Source: a virus
Length of the DNA: 27,041 nt
IMG/VR virus record: IMGVR_UViG_3300027365_000051
Location: 1-27,041 of that record
Direction: 5' to 3' (one strand)
Shown here: positions 13,090 through 19,855 of the stretch, piece by piece
Layout of the letters: each line of letters opens with the position of its first letter
How positions within the stretch are numbered: the stretch's first letter is position 1
Position numbers and translations under genes: made by a program
The notes under the pieces: generated by a model
What the model was told of the DNA's origin: nothing
Database searches by the model: none
What the model saw: only the letters and a program-made list of their open reading frames with translations

Positions 13090-13338
13090 ATGAAATACGA
13101 TCCCATGAAAAACAGAATTACCATAACAACAGAGGAAGCCCAATTGGCGGCGGGTTGTTTAATTTATGCCCTTCGCAGCATCAGGGAGCTGGCCGGATTG
13201 ACTCTGGATAAATATGAGAGAACCGGGCTCCTCGAACCAGCCGACCACGCGCAACGGGGAATCCTTGAAGCTGCCAAGAATCTTGGAATTGATTTGGGTG
13301 CCGAATGGGGTAATCAACTCGACCTTCGGGAGTCTTGA
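13090..13338 (+). CDS. Small cargo protein of unknown function (82 aa)
   Basis: ATG at 13090 follows GGAGAATAGAA; an in-frame ATG at 13051 lacks a ribosome site. The protein is helical (TTEEAQLAAGCLIYALRSIRELAGLTLDKYERTG...), has no recognised domain and is lower in GC than the flanking phage modules. The 126 nt before it (12964-13089) contain nothing I can support. Confidence 0.6.
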   Translation: MKYDPMKNRITITTEEAQLAAGCLIYALRSIRELAGLTLDKYERTGLLEPADHAQRGILEAAKNLGIDLGAEWGNQLDLRES

Positions 13339-13418
13339 TAACATGGGGATATATGAAATTGCTACATCTGCCAATTCTATATAATTTGTCCAGCGCCATG
13401 CTCGTAAAATGCCGCCCC

Positions 13419-13507
13419 TTGACAATCCGGCAATAAAGGTCTATTGAATAAGCCGTAAATCCGAAAGCCCTTCCCAGCCATGCGCCGGGAGGGGCTTTTC
13501 TTTTCTA
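13419..13507 (+). terminator. Strong rho-independent terminator closing the cargo island, with promoter-like TTGACA upstream
   Basis: AAGCCCTTCCC (13465-13475) pairs with GGGAGGGGCTT (13487-13497, one G-T pair) across an 11-nt loop, followed by TTCTTTTCT. A TTGACA at 13419-13424 stands 41 nt before the stem with a poor -10 (TATTGA at 13442). The same TTGACA-terminator pair occurs at 24474-24552. Confidence 0.85.
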
Positions 13508-13513
13508 TTGCCC

Positions 13514-13548
13514 TTTACAAGCAATCTTCGCCCCCGCCCCCCTATTCT
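13514..13548 (+). promoter_or_regulatory. Candidate late promoter before the lysis module
   Basis: CCCTTTACAAG starts just after the terminator. TTTACA (13514-13519) is separated by 23 nt from TATTCT (13543-13548). The same elements and the same 23-nt spacing recur at 24561-24595. The spacer is too long for a normal sigma-70 promoter, which fits the activator-dependent Mor/C promoters of Mu-like phages. Its position corresponds to Mu Plys. Confidence 0.62.
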
Positions 13549-13580
13549 GTCCCTGCCTGCATCACTCCCTTTTGCCATCG

Positions 13581-13691
13581 GGCCGGCCCCTCCTCCGGCC
13601 CATCTTTTAAACACCAGGGCCGGCGGCCCAATGTGATAGCCGGAGGAGTAGGGCCGGCACTCAAAGCCCCCGGGGTTCGCGCCCCGGGGGC
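13581..13691 (+). promoter_or_regulatory. Highly structured 5' leader of the endolysin gene
   Basis: GGCCGGCCCCTCCTCCGGCC (13581-13600) is largely complementary to the 20 nt at 13639-13658 (GCCGGAGGAGTAGGGCCGGC) with a small indel. A perfect 10-bp hairpin, GCCCCCGGGG/CCCCGGGGGC (13666-13691, 6-nt loop), sits 21 nt before the endolysin ATG. The leader from the candidate promoter is about 160 nt with no ORF, suggesting control of lysis-gene translation or mRNA stability. Confidence 0.55.
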
Positions 13692-13712
13692 ACCGAAGCG
13701 AAACGAGGCCCC

Positions 13713-14174
13713 ATGCAGCTGACCGAGCACTTCAGTTTGGCCGAACTCTCCCGCTCCAACACCGCCACCCGGCGCGGGCTCGACAACACCCCCCCAACCT
13801 GGGCGGTGGCCAATCTGCGCCTGGTGGCGCACGCCCTGGAGCATGTGCGCAGCCACTACGGCCTGCCCGTGCGGGTCTATTCCGGATACCGCAGCGAGAC
13901 GGTCAATAACGCCTGCGGCGGGTCAAAAACCTCGGCCCACAAGCTGGGTCTGGCCGCCGATTTCGTAGTACCCGGGGAGCCGGTGATCGAGGTTTGCCGC
14001 TGGGTCGAGCGCAACCTGACCGGCTTCGACCAGGTCATCTACGAGTTCGGCCCGGGCGGCTGGATCCACCTCGGCCTCGGCGATGATCGCCGCCCTATCC
14101 GCCAGCAGAGCCTGACCGCCAGCAAGCGCGGCGGCAAAACCGTCTATCAGCTCGGCATCCTGGAGGTGGTTTGA
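13713..14174 (+). CDS. M15-family peptidoglycan peptidase (endolysin)
   Basis: This 153-aa enzyme should cut cell-wall peptide crosslinks at lysis. The zinc-site motif SAHKLGLAAD gives H76 and D83, and W117-I-H119 gives the second zinc histidine, as in Peptidase_M15_3 (DD-carboxypeptidase-like endolysins). No signal peptide is visible, so release through a holin is expected. The ribosome site is ACGAGGCCCC. It is the first gene after the candidate late promoter and overlaps the next small gene by 3 nt (TGATG context). Confidence 0.92.
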   Translation: MQLTEHFSLAELSRSNTATRRGLDNTPPTWAVANLRLVAHALEHVRSHYGLPVRVYSGYRSETVNNACGGSKTSAHKLGLAADFVVPGEPVIEVCRWVERNLTGFDQVIYEFGPGGWIHLGLGDDRRPIRQQSLTASKRGGKTVYQLGILEVV

Positions 14175-14260
14175 TGTTCAGTTTTCGCCGCAAACTGCTG
14201 ATCGCTGCCCTGGCCCTGACCGGCTTGGCGATGATGATTTTGCCGATGGTGGGGCGATGA
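14174..14260 (+). CDS. Tiny membrane protein of the lysis module (28 aa)
   Basis: ATG at 14174 shares a base with the endolysin stop, and GGAGGTGGTTTG lies upstream. The peptide is a single hydrophobic helix after MFSFRRK (LLIAALALTGLAMMILPMV), so it is a possible small holin/spanin-type lysis accessory. It is too short to assign further. It overlaps the next gene by ATGA. Confidence 0.55.
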   Translation: MFSFRRKLLIAALALTGLAMMILPMVGR

Positions 14261-14424
14261 TCGCGCCGCGGGGGGTCGTGTGGTACAGCTCCGAACTCGA
14301 GGGCGACCCGACCAAGTGGGGCCAATGCCTCAACTCGCAGCGCGACGACGGCCGCTGCCGCCACCGCATCAGCAGCAGTCAGCACAACTGCATCGGCCGC
14401 AGCTGCCCGGAGGATGACGAGTGA
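14257..14424 (+). CDS. Small Cys-rich lysis-module protein (55 aa)
   Basis: ATG at 14257 overlaps the preceding TGA. The product contains C24, C34, C45 and C50 in a charged background, compatible with one metal site. The stop overlaps the GTG of the next gene. No family is recognised; coding support is the double overlap and the in-frame GC-rich third positions. Confidence 0.55.
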   Translation: MIAPRGVVWYSSELEGDPTKWGQCLNSQRDDGRCRHRISSSQHNCIGRSCPEDDE

Positions 14425-14594
14425 GCCGACGCCGACGCCGCTGCCAGGGCTGCCCGCACCTCAAGCGCTGGACCGGCAACGACAACCGCGAGCACCGGCG
14501 CTGCGCCTGGTTCCGCCAGCACTGGATCATCAACCACCTGCACGATATCAACCGCGAGGCGCCCAGTTGGTGCCCGCTGTCGGAGGCACTATGA
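14421..14594 (+). CDS. Small basic Cys-containing protein (57 aa)
   Basis: GTG at 14421 overlaps the previous stop (GTGA). The peptide begins MSRRRRRC and has C8-x2-C11, C28 and C51 (CPxLxxW...WC), resembling a small zinc-binding phage protein (CxxCxxxxxW...WC) found among lysis genes of Mu-like phages. It ends inside the ATGA of the next gene. Function unknown. Confidence 0.6.
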   Translation: MSRRRRRCQGCPHLKRWTGNDNREHRRCAWFRQHWIINHLHDINREAPSWCPLSEAL

Positions 14595-14884
14595 AAGTCT
14601 TCTTTCTCGGCAAACTGCTGGCCTGGGCTGGCCGCAAGACCGACGGTTACAAGACCAAGGTCGGCGGGGTTGGGTTGATCCTGACCGGGCTGGTCGGCCT
14701 GCTCGGCCACCTCTACCCCGATCAGGGGCTGCCTACCATGGAGATCGAAAGCGCCCTGACCACCATCAGCCTCGGCGTCACCGCCCTTGGCCTTGGCGGC
14801 AAGGCCGAGAAGATCGTGGGCGCGATCAATCGCGCCCCTACGGGGCCGGTGACCGATGCGACTGCCGAAGCTGACCGTCCGTAA
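14591..14884 (+). CDS. Holin-like membrane protein (97 aa)
   Basis: ATG at 14591 has GGAGGCACT upstream. Two membrane helices are likely, at about residues 23-41 (KVGGVGLILTGLVGLLGHL) and 50-70 (ESALTTISLGVTALGLGG), followed by a polar tail. Size, topology and position next to the endolysin fit a class II holin. I do not recognise the exact family. Confidence 0.7.
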   Translation: MKVFFLGKLLAWAGRKTDGYKTKVGGVGLILTGLVGLLGHLYPDQGLPTMEIESALTTISLGVTALGLGGKAEKIVGAINRAPTGPVTDATAEADRP

Positions 14885-14954
14885 AACCTGGGCCGTCGAC
14901 TGGGATCAGGCCCTTGCCCGTTTCTTCAACCGTTTTTTGCGGAGGCATAAATGA
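14856..14954 (+). CDS. Possible very small basic protein (32 aa)
   Basis: ATG at 14856 lies in the end of the holin-like gene in another frame, and its TGA overlaps the ATG of the next gene. The peptide (KTWAVDWDQALARFFNRFLRRH) is amphipathic and basic. The ribosome site is weak (GGTGACCG), so this may be only a coupling frame that reinitiates at 14951. Confidence 0.35.
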   Translation: MRLPKLTVRKTWAVDWDQALARFFNRFLRRHK

Positions 14955-15247
14955 CCCGTTTCAAGCTGCTTTTTTCCAGTCTCTGGGCCTTCTTGCAGCC
15001 CTTCGTCAACGTCTTTCTCTCCGATTTCGGCCCGGTGCTGGCCAAGAGCGCCCTGGCGGCGGTCAAGATCACTGCCGCCAACCTCGCCGCCGAGCCCGGC
15101 GCGGTCAAGCGGGAGAGCGCCTACGCCCTGATCGTCTCCGACCTCAAGCACCAGGGGGTCCAGATCGGCGCCGAGGTCACCACCAGCATGATCAACGCCG
15201 CCCTCGAGGCGGCGGTGCAGAAGGTCAAGTCCGACGATGGCCGATGA
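14951..15247 (+). CDS. LLH-family-like phage holin (98 aa)
   Basis: GCGGAGGCATAA precedes ATG 14951. The N-terminus is a hydrophobic helix (FKLLFSSLWAFLQPFVNVFLSDFGPVL), followed by a helical domain (ESAYALIVSDLKHQGVQIGAEVTTSMINAALEAAVQKVK) that resembles LLH-type phage holins (Phage_holin_6 group). Two membrane proteins in one lysis cassette could be a holin and antiholin pair. It overlaps the next gene by 11 nt. Confidence 0.62.
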   Translation: MTRFKLLFSSLWAFLQPFVNVFLSDFGPVLAKSALAAVKITAANLAAEPGAVKRESAYALIVSDLKHQGVQIGAEVTTSMINAALEAAVQKVKSDDGR

Positions 15248-15470
15248 TCTCGACCGCGCCCAGGGCATCAACGAAGCCCACCAGGCCGAGGCCCTGGCCG
15301 CCCACTTCCGCAGCCGGCGCACCCTGCCGGAGGCGGTGTTCGCCCCGACCGAGTGCGAGGATTGCGGCGAGCCGATCCCCGAAGCGCGGCAGCAGGCTTC
15401 ACCCGGCTGTATCCGCTGCGTGAACTGCCAGCGGGATTATGAAATGACCATCAAACGAGGGGTGAAATGA
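15237..15470 (+). CDS. TraR/DksA-type zinc-finger protein (77 aa)
   Basis: The C-terminal half has the DksA/TraR zinc finger, C40-E-D-C43-G-E-x-I, C61-V-N-C64-Q, with a third-party C58. TraR-size relatives bind the RNA-polymerase secondary channel without ppGpp and redirect transcription. The usual coiled-coil length is short here, as in phage TraR versions. The gene overlaps the holin gene, and its stop overlaps the next ATG. It may retune host transcription during late expression. Confidence 0.86.
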   Translation: MADDLDRAQGINEAHQAEALAAHFRSRRTLPEAVFAPTECEDCGEPIPEARQQASPGCIRCVNCQRDYEMTIKRGVK

Positions 15471-15883
15471 TCGATTACGACGCCTGGAGATTCTGGCGGG
15501 AGATCGTGGTGCTGGGCATCGTGGCCGCCAACTTCGTCTACACCTGGTGGGTCAACCGCGAGAAGGTCACCGCCAAGCGATTCACCGCCCTGGAGGCCCA
15601 GGTGGCCGAGCGGCTCAGCGTGATCAAACATGACGAGATCGACGCCGAGAACGCCGCCGAGTGCCGTATCCACCGCGAACGCACCGATCTGATAGGACAG
15701 GAGATGCGCCGCATCGACAGCGAACTGCGCCACCTGCCCAACCATAACGATATCGGCCGCATCCACGCCCGCATGGACGAGCTCAACGGTGCCCTGCGGG
15801 AGATGGTCGGCGGCATGAAGGCGCTCAACAACTCGGTGGCGCTGATCAACGAACACCTATTAAGCCAAGGGGGCCGTAAATGA
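15467..15883 (+). CDS. Mu gp25-like protein (DUF2730)
   Basis: An N-terminal membrane helix (residues about 10-27, EIVVLGIVAANFVYTWWV) is followed by a long coiled coil (about 35-130), the DUF2730 arrangement. The protein sits immediately before gp26 and gp27 homologues, as in Mu. It could be a lysis or packaging accessory; function is not established. ATGA overlaps occur on both sides. Confidence 0.82.
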   Translation: MIDYDAWRFWREIVVLGIVAANFVYTWWVNREKVTAKRFTALEAQVAERLSVIKHDEIDAENAAECRIHRERTDLIGQEMRRIDSELRHLPNHNDIGRIHARMDELNGALREMVGGMKALNNSVALINEHLLSQGGRK

Positions 15884-16182
15884 GCCAGCACTTCGCCGAT
15901 CTGAAAACCTCCGACCTGCGCCTGGTGGTGCTGCGGCTGCTGAGCGAAGACCCGGGCTATGCCCTTAACGACTCGATCCTGCGCGATGCTCTGAACGCCT
16001 TCGGACACACGGTGAGCCGCGACAAGGTGCGCACCGAGCTGCGCTGGCTGGAGGAGCAGGCCCTGATCGGCATCCAGGTGGTGGCTTCGGTCATGGTGGC
16101 CAAGCTCACCGCCCGCGGCGCCGACGTGGCCGCCGGCAGCGCCCGGGTCGACGGCGTCAAGCGCCCGAGCCCGAGGGACTAG
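15880..16182 (+). CDS. Mu gp26-like winged-helix protein (100 aa)
   Basis: A small winged helix (DLRLVVLRLLSEDPGYALNDSILRDAL, VSRDKVRTELRWLEEQ) ends in a beta wing and a short tail, the form of the VpaChn25_0724/gp26 family next to gp27 in Mu-like phages. The start has AAGGGGGCCGTAA. The role is unknown; DNA binding related to packaging is plausible. Confidence 0.85.
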   Translation: MSQHFADLKTSDLRLVVLRLLSEDPGYALNDSILRDALNAFGHTVSRDKVRTELRWLEEQALIGIQVVASVMVAKLTARGADVAAGSARVDGVKRPSPRD

Positions 16183-16187
16183 CCGCC

Positions 16188-16793
16188 ATGGCCAAACGCC
16201 GCCAACCCTCCACCGTCGACCTGCTCCCCCCGGGGGTGCGCAAGCGCCTCCAGGCCATGCTCGATGATCCGCGCATCACCCAGCTGCAGGCGGTGGAGCG
16301 GGTCAACGCCATCCTCGCCGAGCTACGGGCCGCCGGCGACCCGGAAGCCCTCGACCCGGCCTGCCCGCCCCAGGTGAGCAAGTCGGCCGTCAACCGCTAC
16401 GACCTGCAAATGCGCGACGTTGGCGAGCGGCTGCGCCAATCCCGCGAGGTGGCCGACCGCTGGATCAACACCCTCGGCGCCGCGCCTCAGGGCCAGGTGG
16501 GCAACCTGATCAACGAGATTTTGCGCACCTTGAGCTTTGACGTCACTCTCTATATGCAGCAGGGCGCACTCGATGCCGAAACCGCCCCGGCGGTGGTCGG
16601 CATGCTCAAGGATCTGGCTTTGACCACCCAGCGGCTGGAGCAGGCCTCCAGCCTCAACGTCAAGCGCGAGCAGGAGATCCGCAAGCAGGCCACCGAGGCC
16701 GCCGCCGGCGTGGCCGAGAAGGCCCTGGCCGGGCAGGGGCTGACCCGCGAGGCCATCGACACGCTCAAGCGTGAGATTCTGGGGATCGCATGA
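16188..16793 (+). CDS. Mu gp27-like terminase small subunit (DUF3486)
   Basis: This 201-aa protein starts KRRQPSTVDLLPPGVRKRLQAML and continues with an HTH-like section (ITQLQAVERVNAILAEL), then a long helical region, as expected for DUF3486/gp27. In Mu, gp27 acts with gp28 as the terminase small subunit that recognises the packaging end. It overlaps the large subunit by 4 nt (ATGA), consistent with stoichiometric production. Confidence 0.9.
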   Translation: MAKRRQPSTVDLLPPGVRKRLQAMLDDPRITQLQAVERVNAILAELRAAGDPEALDPACPPQVSKSAVNRYDLQMRDVGERLRQSREVADRWINTLGAAPQGQVGNLINEILRTLSFDVTLYMQQGALDAETAPAVVGMLKDLALTTQRLEQASSLNVKREQEIRKQATEAAAGVAEKALAGQGLTREAIDTLKREILGIA

Positions 16794-18301
16794 CCACCGC
16801 CCCGCCCGTCTCCGTGTTGCTGCCATATCAGAAGGCATGGGTCGCCGACGACTCGCAGCTCAAGATCGCCGAGAAGAGCCGCCGCACTGGTCTGACCTGG
16901 GCCGAGGCCTCCGACGCCGTACTCACGGCCAGCGCAGCCAAAAGCGCCGGCGGCACCAACCACTTCTATGTCGGCTCCAATAAGGAGATGGCCCTCGAGT
17001 TCGTCGACGCCTGCGCCATGTGGGCCCGGGCCTTCAACAAAGCCGCCGGGGAGATCGAGGAAGAGATTTTCGAAGATGAGGACAAAGACATCCTCACCTA
17101 TACCATCCGCTTCGCCAGCGGGTTCAAAATTCAAGCTCTCTCCTCCCGGCCCTCGAACATGCGCGGCCGCCAGGGCAACGTCACCATCGACGAGGCCGCC
17201 TTTCACGAGCAGCTGGCCGAGGTGCTCAAGGCCGCCCTGGCGCTGACCATGTGGGGCGCCAAGGTGCGATTGATCAGCACCCACAACGGCGTCGAGAACC
17301 TGTTCAACGAGATCATCCAGGACAGCCGCGCCGGCAAGAAGCGCTACAGCGTCCACCGCATCACCCTGGATGACGCCTGCGCCGACGGGCTCTACCAGCG
17401 CATCTGCCAGGTGCGCGGGGTCGAGTGGAGCCAGTCGGCTGAGGAGCAATGGAAAGAGAACCTGCTGCGCGACACCGCCACCCGCGAGGACGCGCTGGAG
17501 GAATATTACTGCGTGCCAAAGTCGGGCGGCGGCGCCTACCTCTCCCGCGCCATGATCGAAGCCCGCATGATCGAGGCCCCGGTGCTGCGCTACGAGGGGA
17601 GCGCCGAGTTCAACGCCTGGGCCGAGCAGCTGCGCGAGGCCGAAATCCGCGACTGGTGCGAGGCCAACCTGCTGCCGCTGCTCGCCCAGCTCGACCCGAC
17701 CGATCGCCACGCCTTCGGCGAAGACTTCGGCCGCTCCGGCGACCTGACCGTGCTGGCGCCGATGGCAATCAAGCGCGACCTGCGCCGGGTGGTGCCCTTC
17801 CTGGTCGAGCTGCGCAACGTCCCCTTCAAGCAGCAGGAGCAGGTGCTCAACTACATCGTCGACCGCCTGCCGCGGCTGCAGGCCGGCGCGCTCGATGCCC
17901 GCGGCAACGGCCAGTATCTGGCCGAGCAGACCGCCTACCGCTACGGCGCGGGTCGCATCGAGTGCGTCATGCTCAGCCAGGCCTGGTATCTGGTGAACAT
18001 GCCAAAATTCAAGGCCGCCTTTGAGGATGATCTGATCAGTATCCCCCGCGACCGCGAGGTGCTCGACGATCTGCGGGCGCTGCAGGTGGTCAAGGGGATT
18101 CCGCGGCTGCCCGAGGGTAAAACCGGCGACAACAAAAACCGCCACGGCGACGCCGCCATCGCCATCGCCATGGCCTACTACGCCAGCCTGATGGACGCCG
18201 TCGAATACGCCTACGAAGCCGTACCCCGCGGCGCCGACGCCGCCGGCGAGCGGCCGGTCAAAATCACCGCCGGACTCGGCGCAGGGAAAGGACTCTGGTA
18301 G
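16790..18301 (+). CDS. Terminase large subunit (Mu gp28-like)
   Basis: This 503-aa ATPase-nuclease packages phage DNA into heads and cuts host-flanked DNA in Mu-type headful packaging. The ATPase has a variant Walker A (S30-R-R-T-G-L-T36-W) and Walker B V-T-I-D134-E135-A. The RNase-H-like nuclease begins around residue 308 (GEDFGRSGDLTVLAP), with D312 and D318 as candidate metal ligands, and ends with NRHGDAAIAIAMA. Length and order next to the portal match Mu-like phages. Confidence 0.95.
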   Translation: MTTAPPVSVLLPYQKAWVADDSQLKIAEKSRRTGLTWAEASDAVLTASAAKSAGGTNHFYVGSNKEMALEFVDACAMWARAFNKAAGEIEEEIFEDEDKDILTYTIRFASGFKIQALSSRPSNMRGRQGNVTIDEAAFHEQLAEVLKAALALTMWGAKVRLISTHNGVENLFNEIIQDSRAGKKRYSVHRITLDDACADGLYQRICQVRGVEWSQSAEEQWKENLLRDTATREDALEEYYCVPKSGGGAYLSRAMIEARMIEAPVLRYEGSAEFNAWAEQLREAEIRDWCEANLLPLLAQLDPTDRHAFGEDFGRSGDLTVLAPMAIKRDLRRVVPFLVELRNVPFKQQEQVLNYIVDRLPRLQAGALDARGNGQYLAEQTAYRYGAGRIECVMLSQAWYLVNMPKFKAAFEDDLISIPRDREVLDDLRALQVVKGIPRLPEGKTGDNKNRHGDAAIAIAMAYYASLMDAVEYAYEAVPRGADAAGERPVKITAGLGAGKGLW

Positions 18302-19855
18302 ATGCTCTACGACGCCTACAACCGACCGGTCCGCACCCAGGAGCTCACCCGCGAGCACGCCGCCCCCAGCCTCACCGGGGTGCGCACCCTCTGGAACGAC
18401 ACCGTCGCCTCCGGCCTCACCCCGGCCCGCCTGGCGCTGCTGCTGCGCGAGGCGGCCGAGGGTGAGCACAATGCCTACCTGACCCTGGCCGAGGAGATGG
18501 AGGAGCGCGAGTTGCACTACGCCTGCGAGCTCGGCAAGCGCAAGCTCGCCGTCTCCCGGCTGCCGGTGACCGTCGAAGCAGTCAGCGACAGCCCCCGCGA
18601 CATCGAGCTGGCCGACGCCGTGCGCGCCCTGGTCAAGCAGGCGGGCTTTCGCTGGTTGGTCAAGGATCTGCTCGACGGCCTCGGCAAGGGCTTCGCCGTC
18701 TGTGAAATCGCCTGGGACCGCTCCGGATCCCGCTGGACGCCGCGGAGTTACACCTGGCGCGACCCCCGCTTCTTCCAGTTCGACCAGCTCACGCGCTCCA
18801 AGATCCGGCTGCGCGACGAGGCCGACCTGGCCGAGGGGATCGAGCTGGCCCCTTTCTGCTTCATCACTCACACTCCCAGGCTCAAGAGCGGCATCCCCAT
18901 CCGTTCGGGCCTGGCCCGGCTGGCGGCCTGGGCCTTCATGTGCAAAAGCTACTCGGTCAAGGACTGGCTGGCCTTCGCCGAGGTCTACGGCATGCCGCTG
19001 CGCCTGGGCAAGTACGACTCCGGCGCCACCCCCGAGGATAAAGCCGTGCTGCGCATGGCGGTGGCCAACCTCGGCAGCGACGCCGCGGCCATCTTCCCCA
19101 AGGGGATGGAGATCGAACTGGTCGAGGCTGGCAAAGGCGCCGGCACCGACTTCTTCGAGCGCCTGGCCAACTACTTCGACGCCCAGCTCAGCAAGGGGAT
19201 TCTCGGCCAGACCGCCAGCGCCTCCGGCACCCCCGGCAAGCTGGGGGATGAGAAGCTGCAGGCCGAAGTGCGCGACGACATCCGCGACGACGACGCCGAG
19301 CAGCTCGAGGAGACCCTGCAGCGCGACCTGGTCAAGGCCTTCATCGACCTGAATTACGGCCCACAAGAGAACTACCCCCAGCTGCAGCTTCGGGCGGTGG
19401 AGAAGGAAGACACCGCCGCCCTGGTTTTGGCCCTCAAAGAGCTGGTGCCGCTGGGGCTGCGGGTCGAGCAGAGCGTAGTGCGCGACAAAATCGGCCTGCC
19501 CGACCCCGACAAAAACGCCAAGCCCGAGGATCTTCTCGGCGCCCCAGCGACTGCGGTGCCCGCGCCGCCGGTGGCCAAGGCGGCCAACCGCGAGCAGCCC
19601 GGCGAGTTCACCCCCGAGCAGCAGGCCCTCGAAGAGCTGGCCGACCGCGGCACGGCGGCCGCAACCCAGGCGCTGCGGGGTATTGAGGAGCGCCTGGTGG
19701 CCGTGGTGCGCGAATCCGCGAGCTATGAAGAGGCGATGGAGAAGGTGCTGGCGCTATGGCCGGAGATGCACCTGGACGATCTGGCCGCGCTGCTCGAGGC
19801 CTGCCTGATCGGCGCCCAGGGCGCCGGGGTGCGGGATGCCGGAGGCGGTGACTGA
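18302..19855 (+). CDS. Portal protein (Mu gp29-like, DUF935)
   Basis: This 517-aa protein has the DUF935 portal signature: an N-terminal helical region with ARLALLLREAAEG, a core containing FRWLVKDLLDGLGKGFAVCEIAWDR and WTPRSYTWRDPRFFQF, and a C-terminal wing. It starts directly after the terminase stop (TAG ATG) and its stop overlaps the F-like gene by one base. It forms the dodecameric ring through which DNA enters and leaves the head. Confidence 0.95.
   Translation: MLYDAYNRPVRTQELTREHAAPSLTGVRTLWNDTVASGLTPARLALLLREAAEGEHNAYLTLAEEMEERELHYACELGKRKLAVSRLPVTVEAVSDSPRDIELADAVRALVKQAGFRWLVKDLLDGLGKGFAVCEIAWDRSGSRWTPRSYTWRDPRFFQFDQLTRSKIRLRDEADLAEGIELAPFCFITHTPRLKSGIPIRSGLARLAAWAFMCKSYSVKDWLAFAEVYGMPLRLGKYDSGATPEDKAVLRMAVANLGSDAAAIFPKGMEIELVEAGKGAGTDFFERLANYFDAQLSKGILGQTASASGTPGKLGDEKLQAEVRDDIRDDDAEQLEETLQRDLVKAFIDLNYGPQENYPQLQLRAVEKEDTAALVLALKELVPLGLRVEQSVVRDKIGLPDPDKNAKPEDLLGAPATAVPAPPVAKAANREQPGEFTPEQQALEELADRGTAAATQALRGIEERLVAVVRESASYEEAMEKVLALWPEMHLDDLAALLEACLIGAQGAGVRDAGGGD

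Noticed and set aside
13480-13722. Plus-strand frame of 80 codons across the late leader
   Set aside because: It spans the terminator, promoter-like element and leader hairpins, and its peptide is Pro/Gly low complexity.
16550-19366. Minus-strand open frame of 938 codons opposite terminase and portal
   Set aside because: Its composition mirrors the GC-rich codons of the plus-strand genes, which have clear Mu homologues; no motif or ribosome site supports it.
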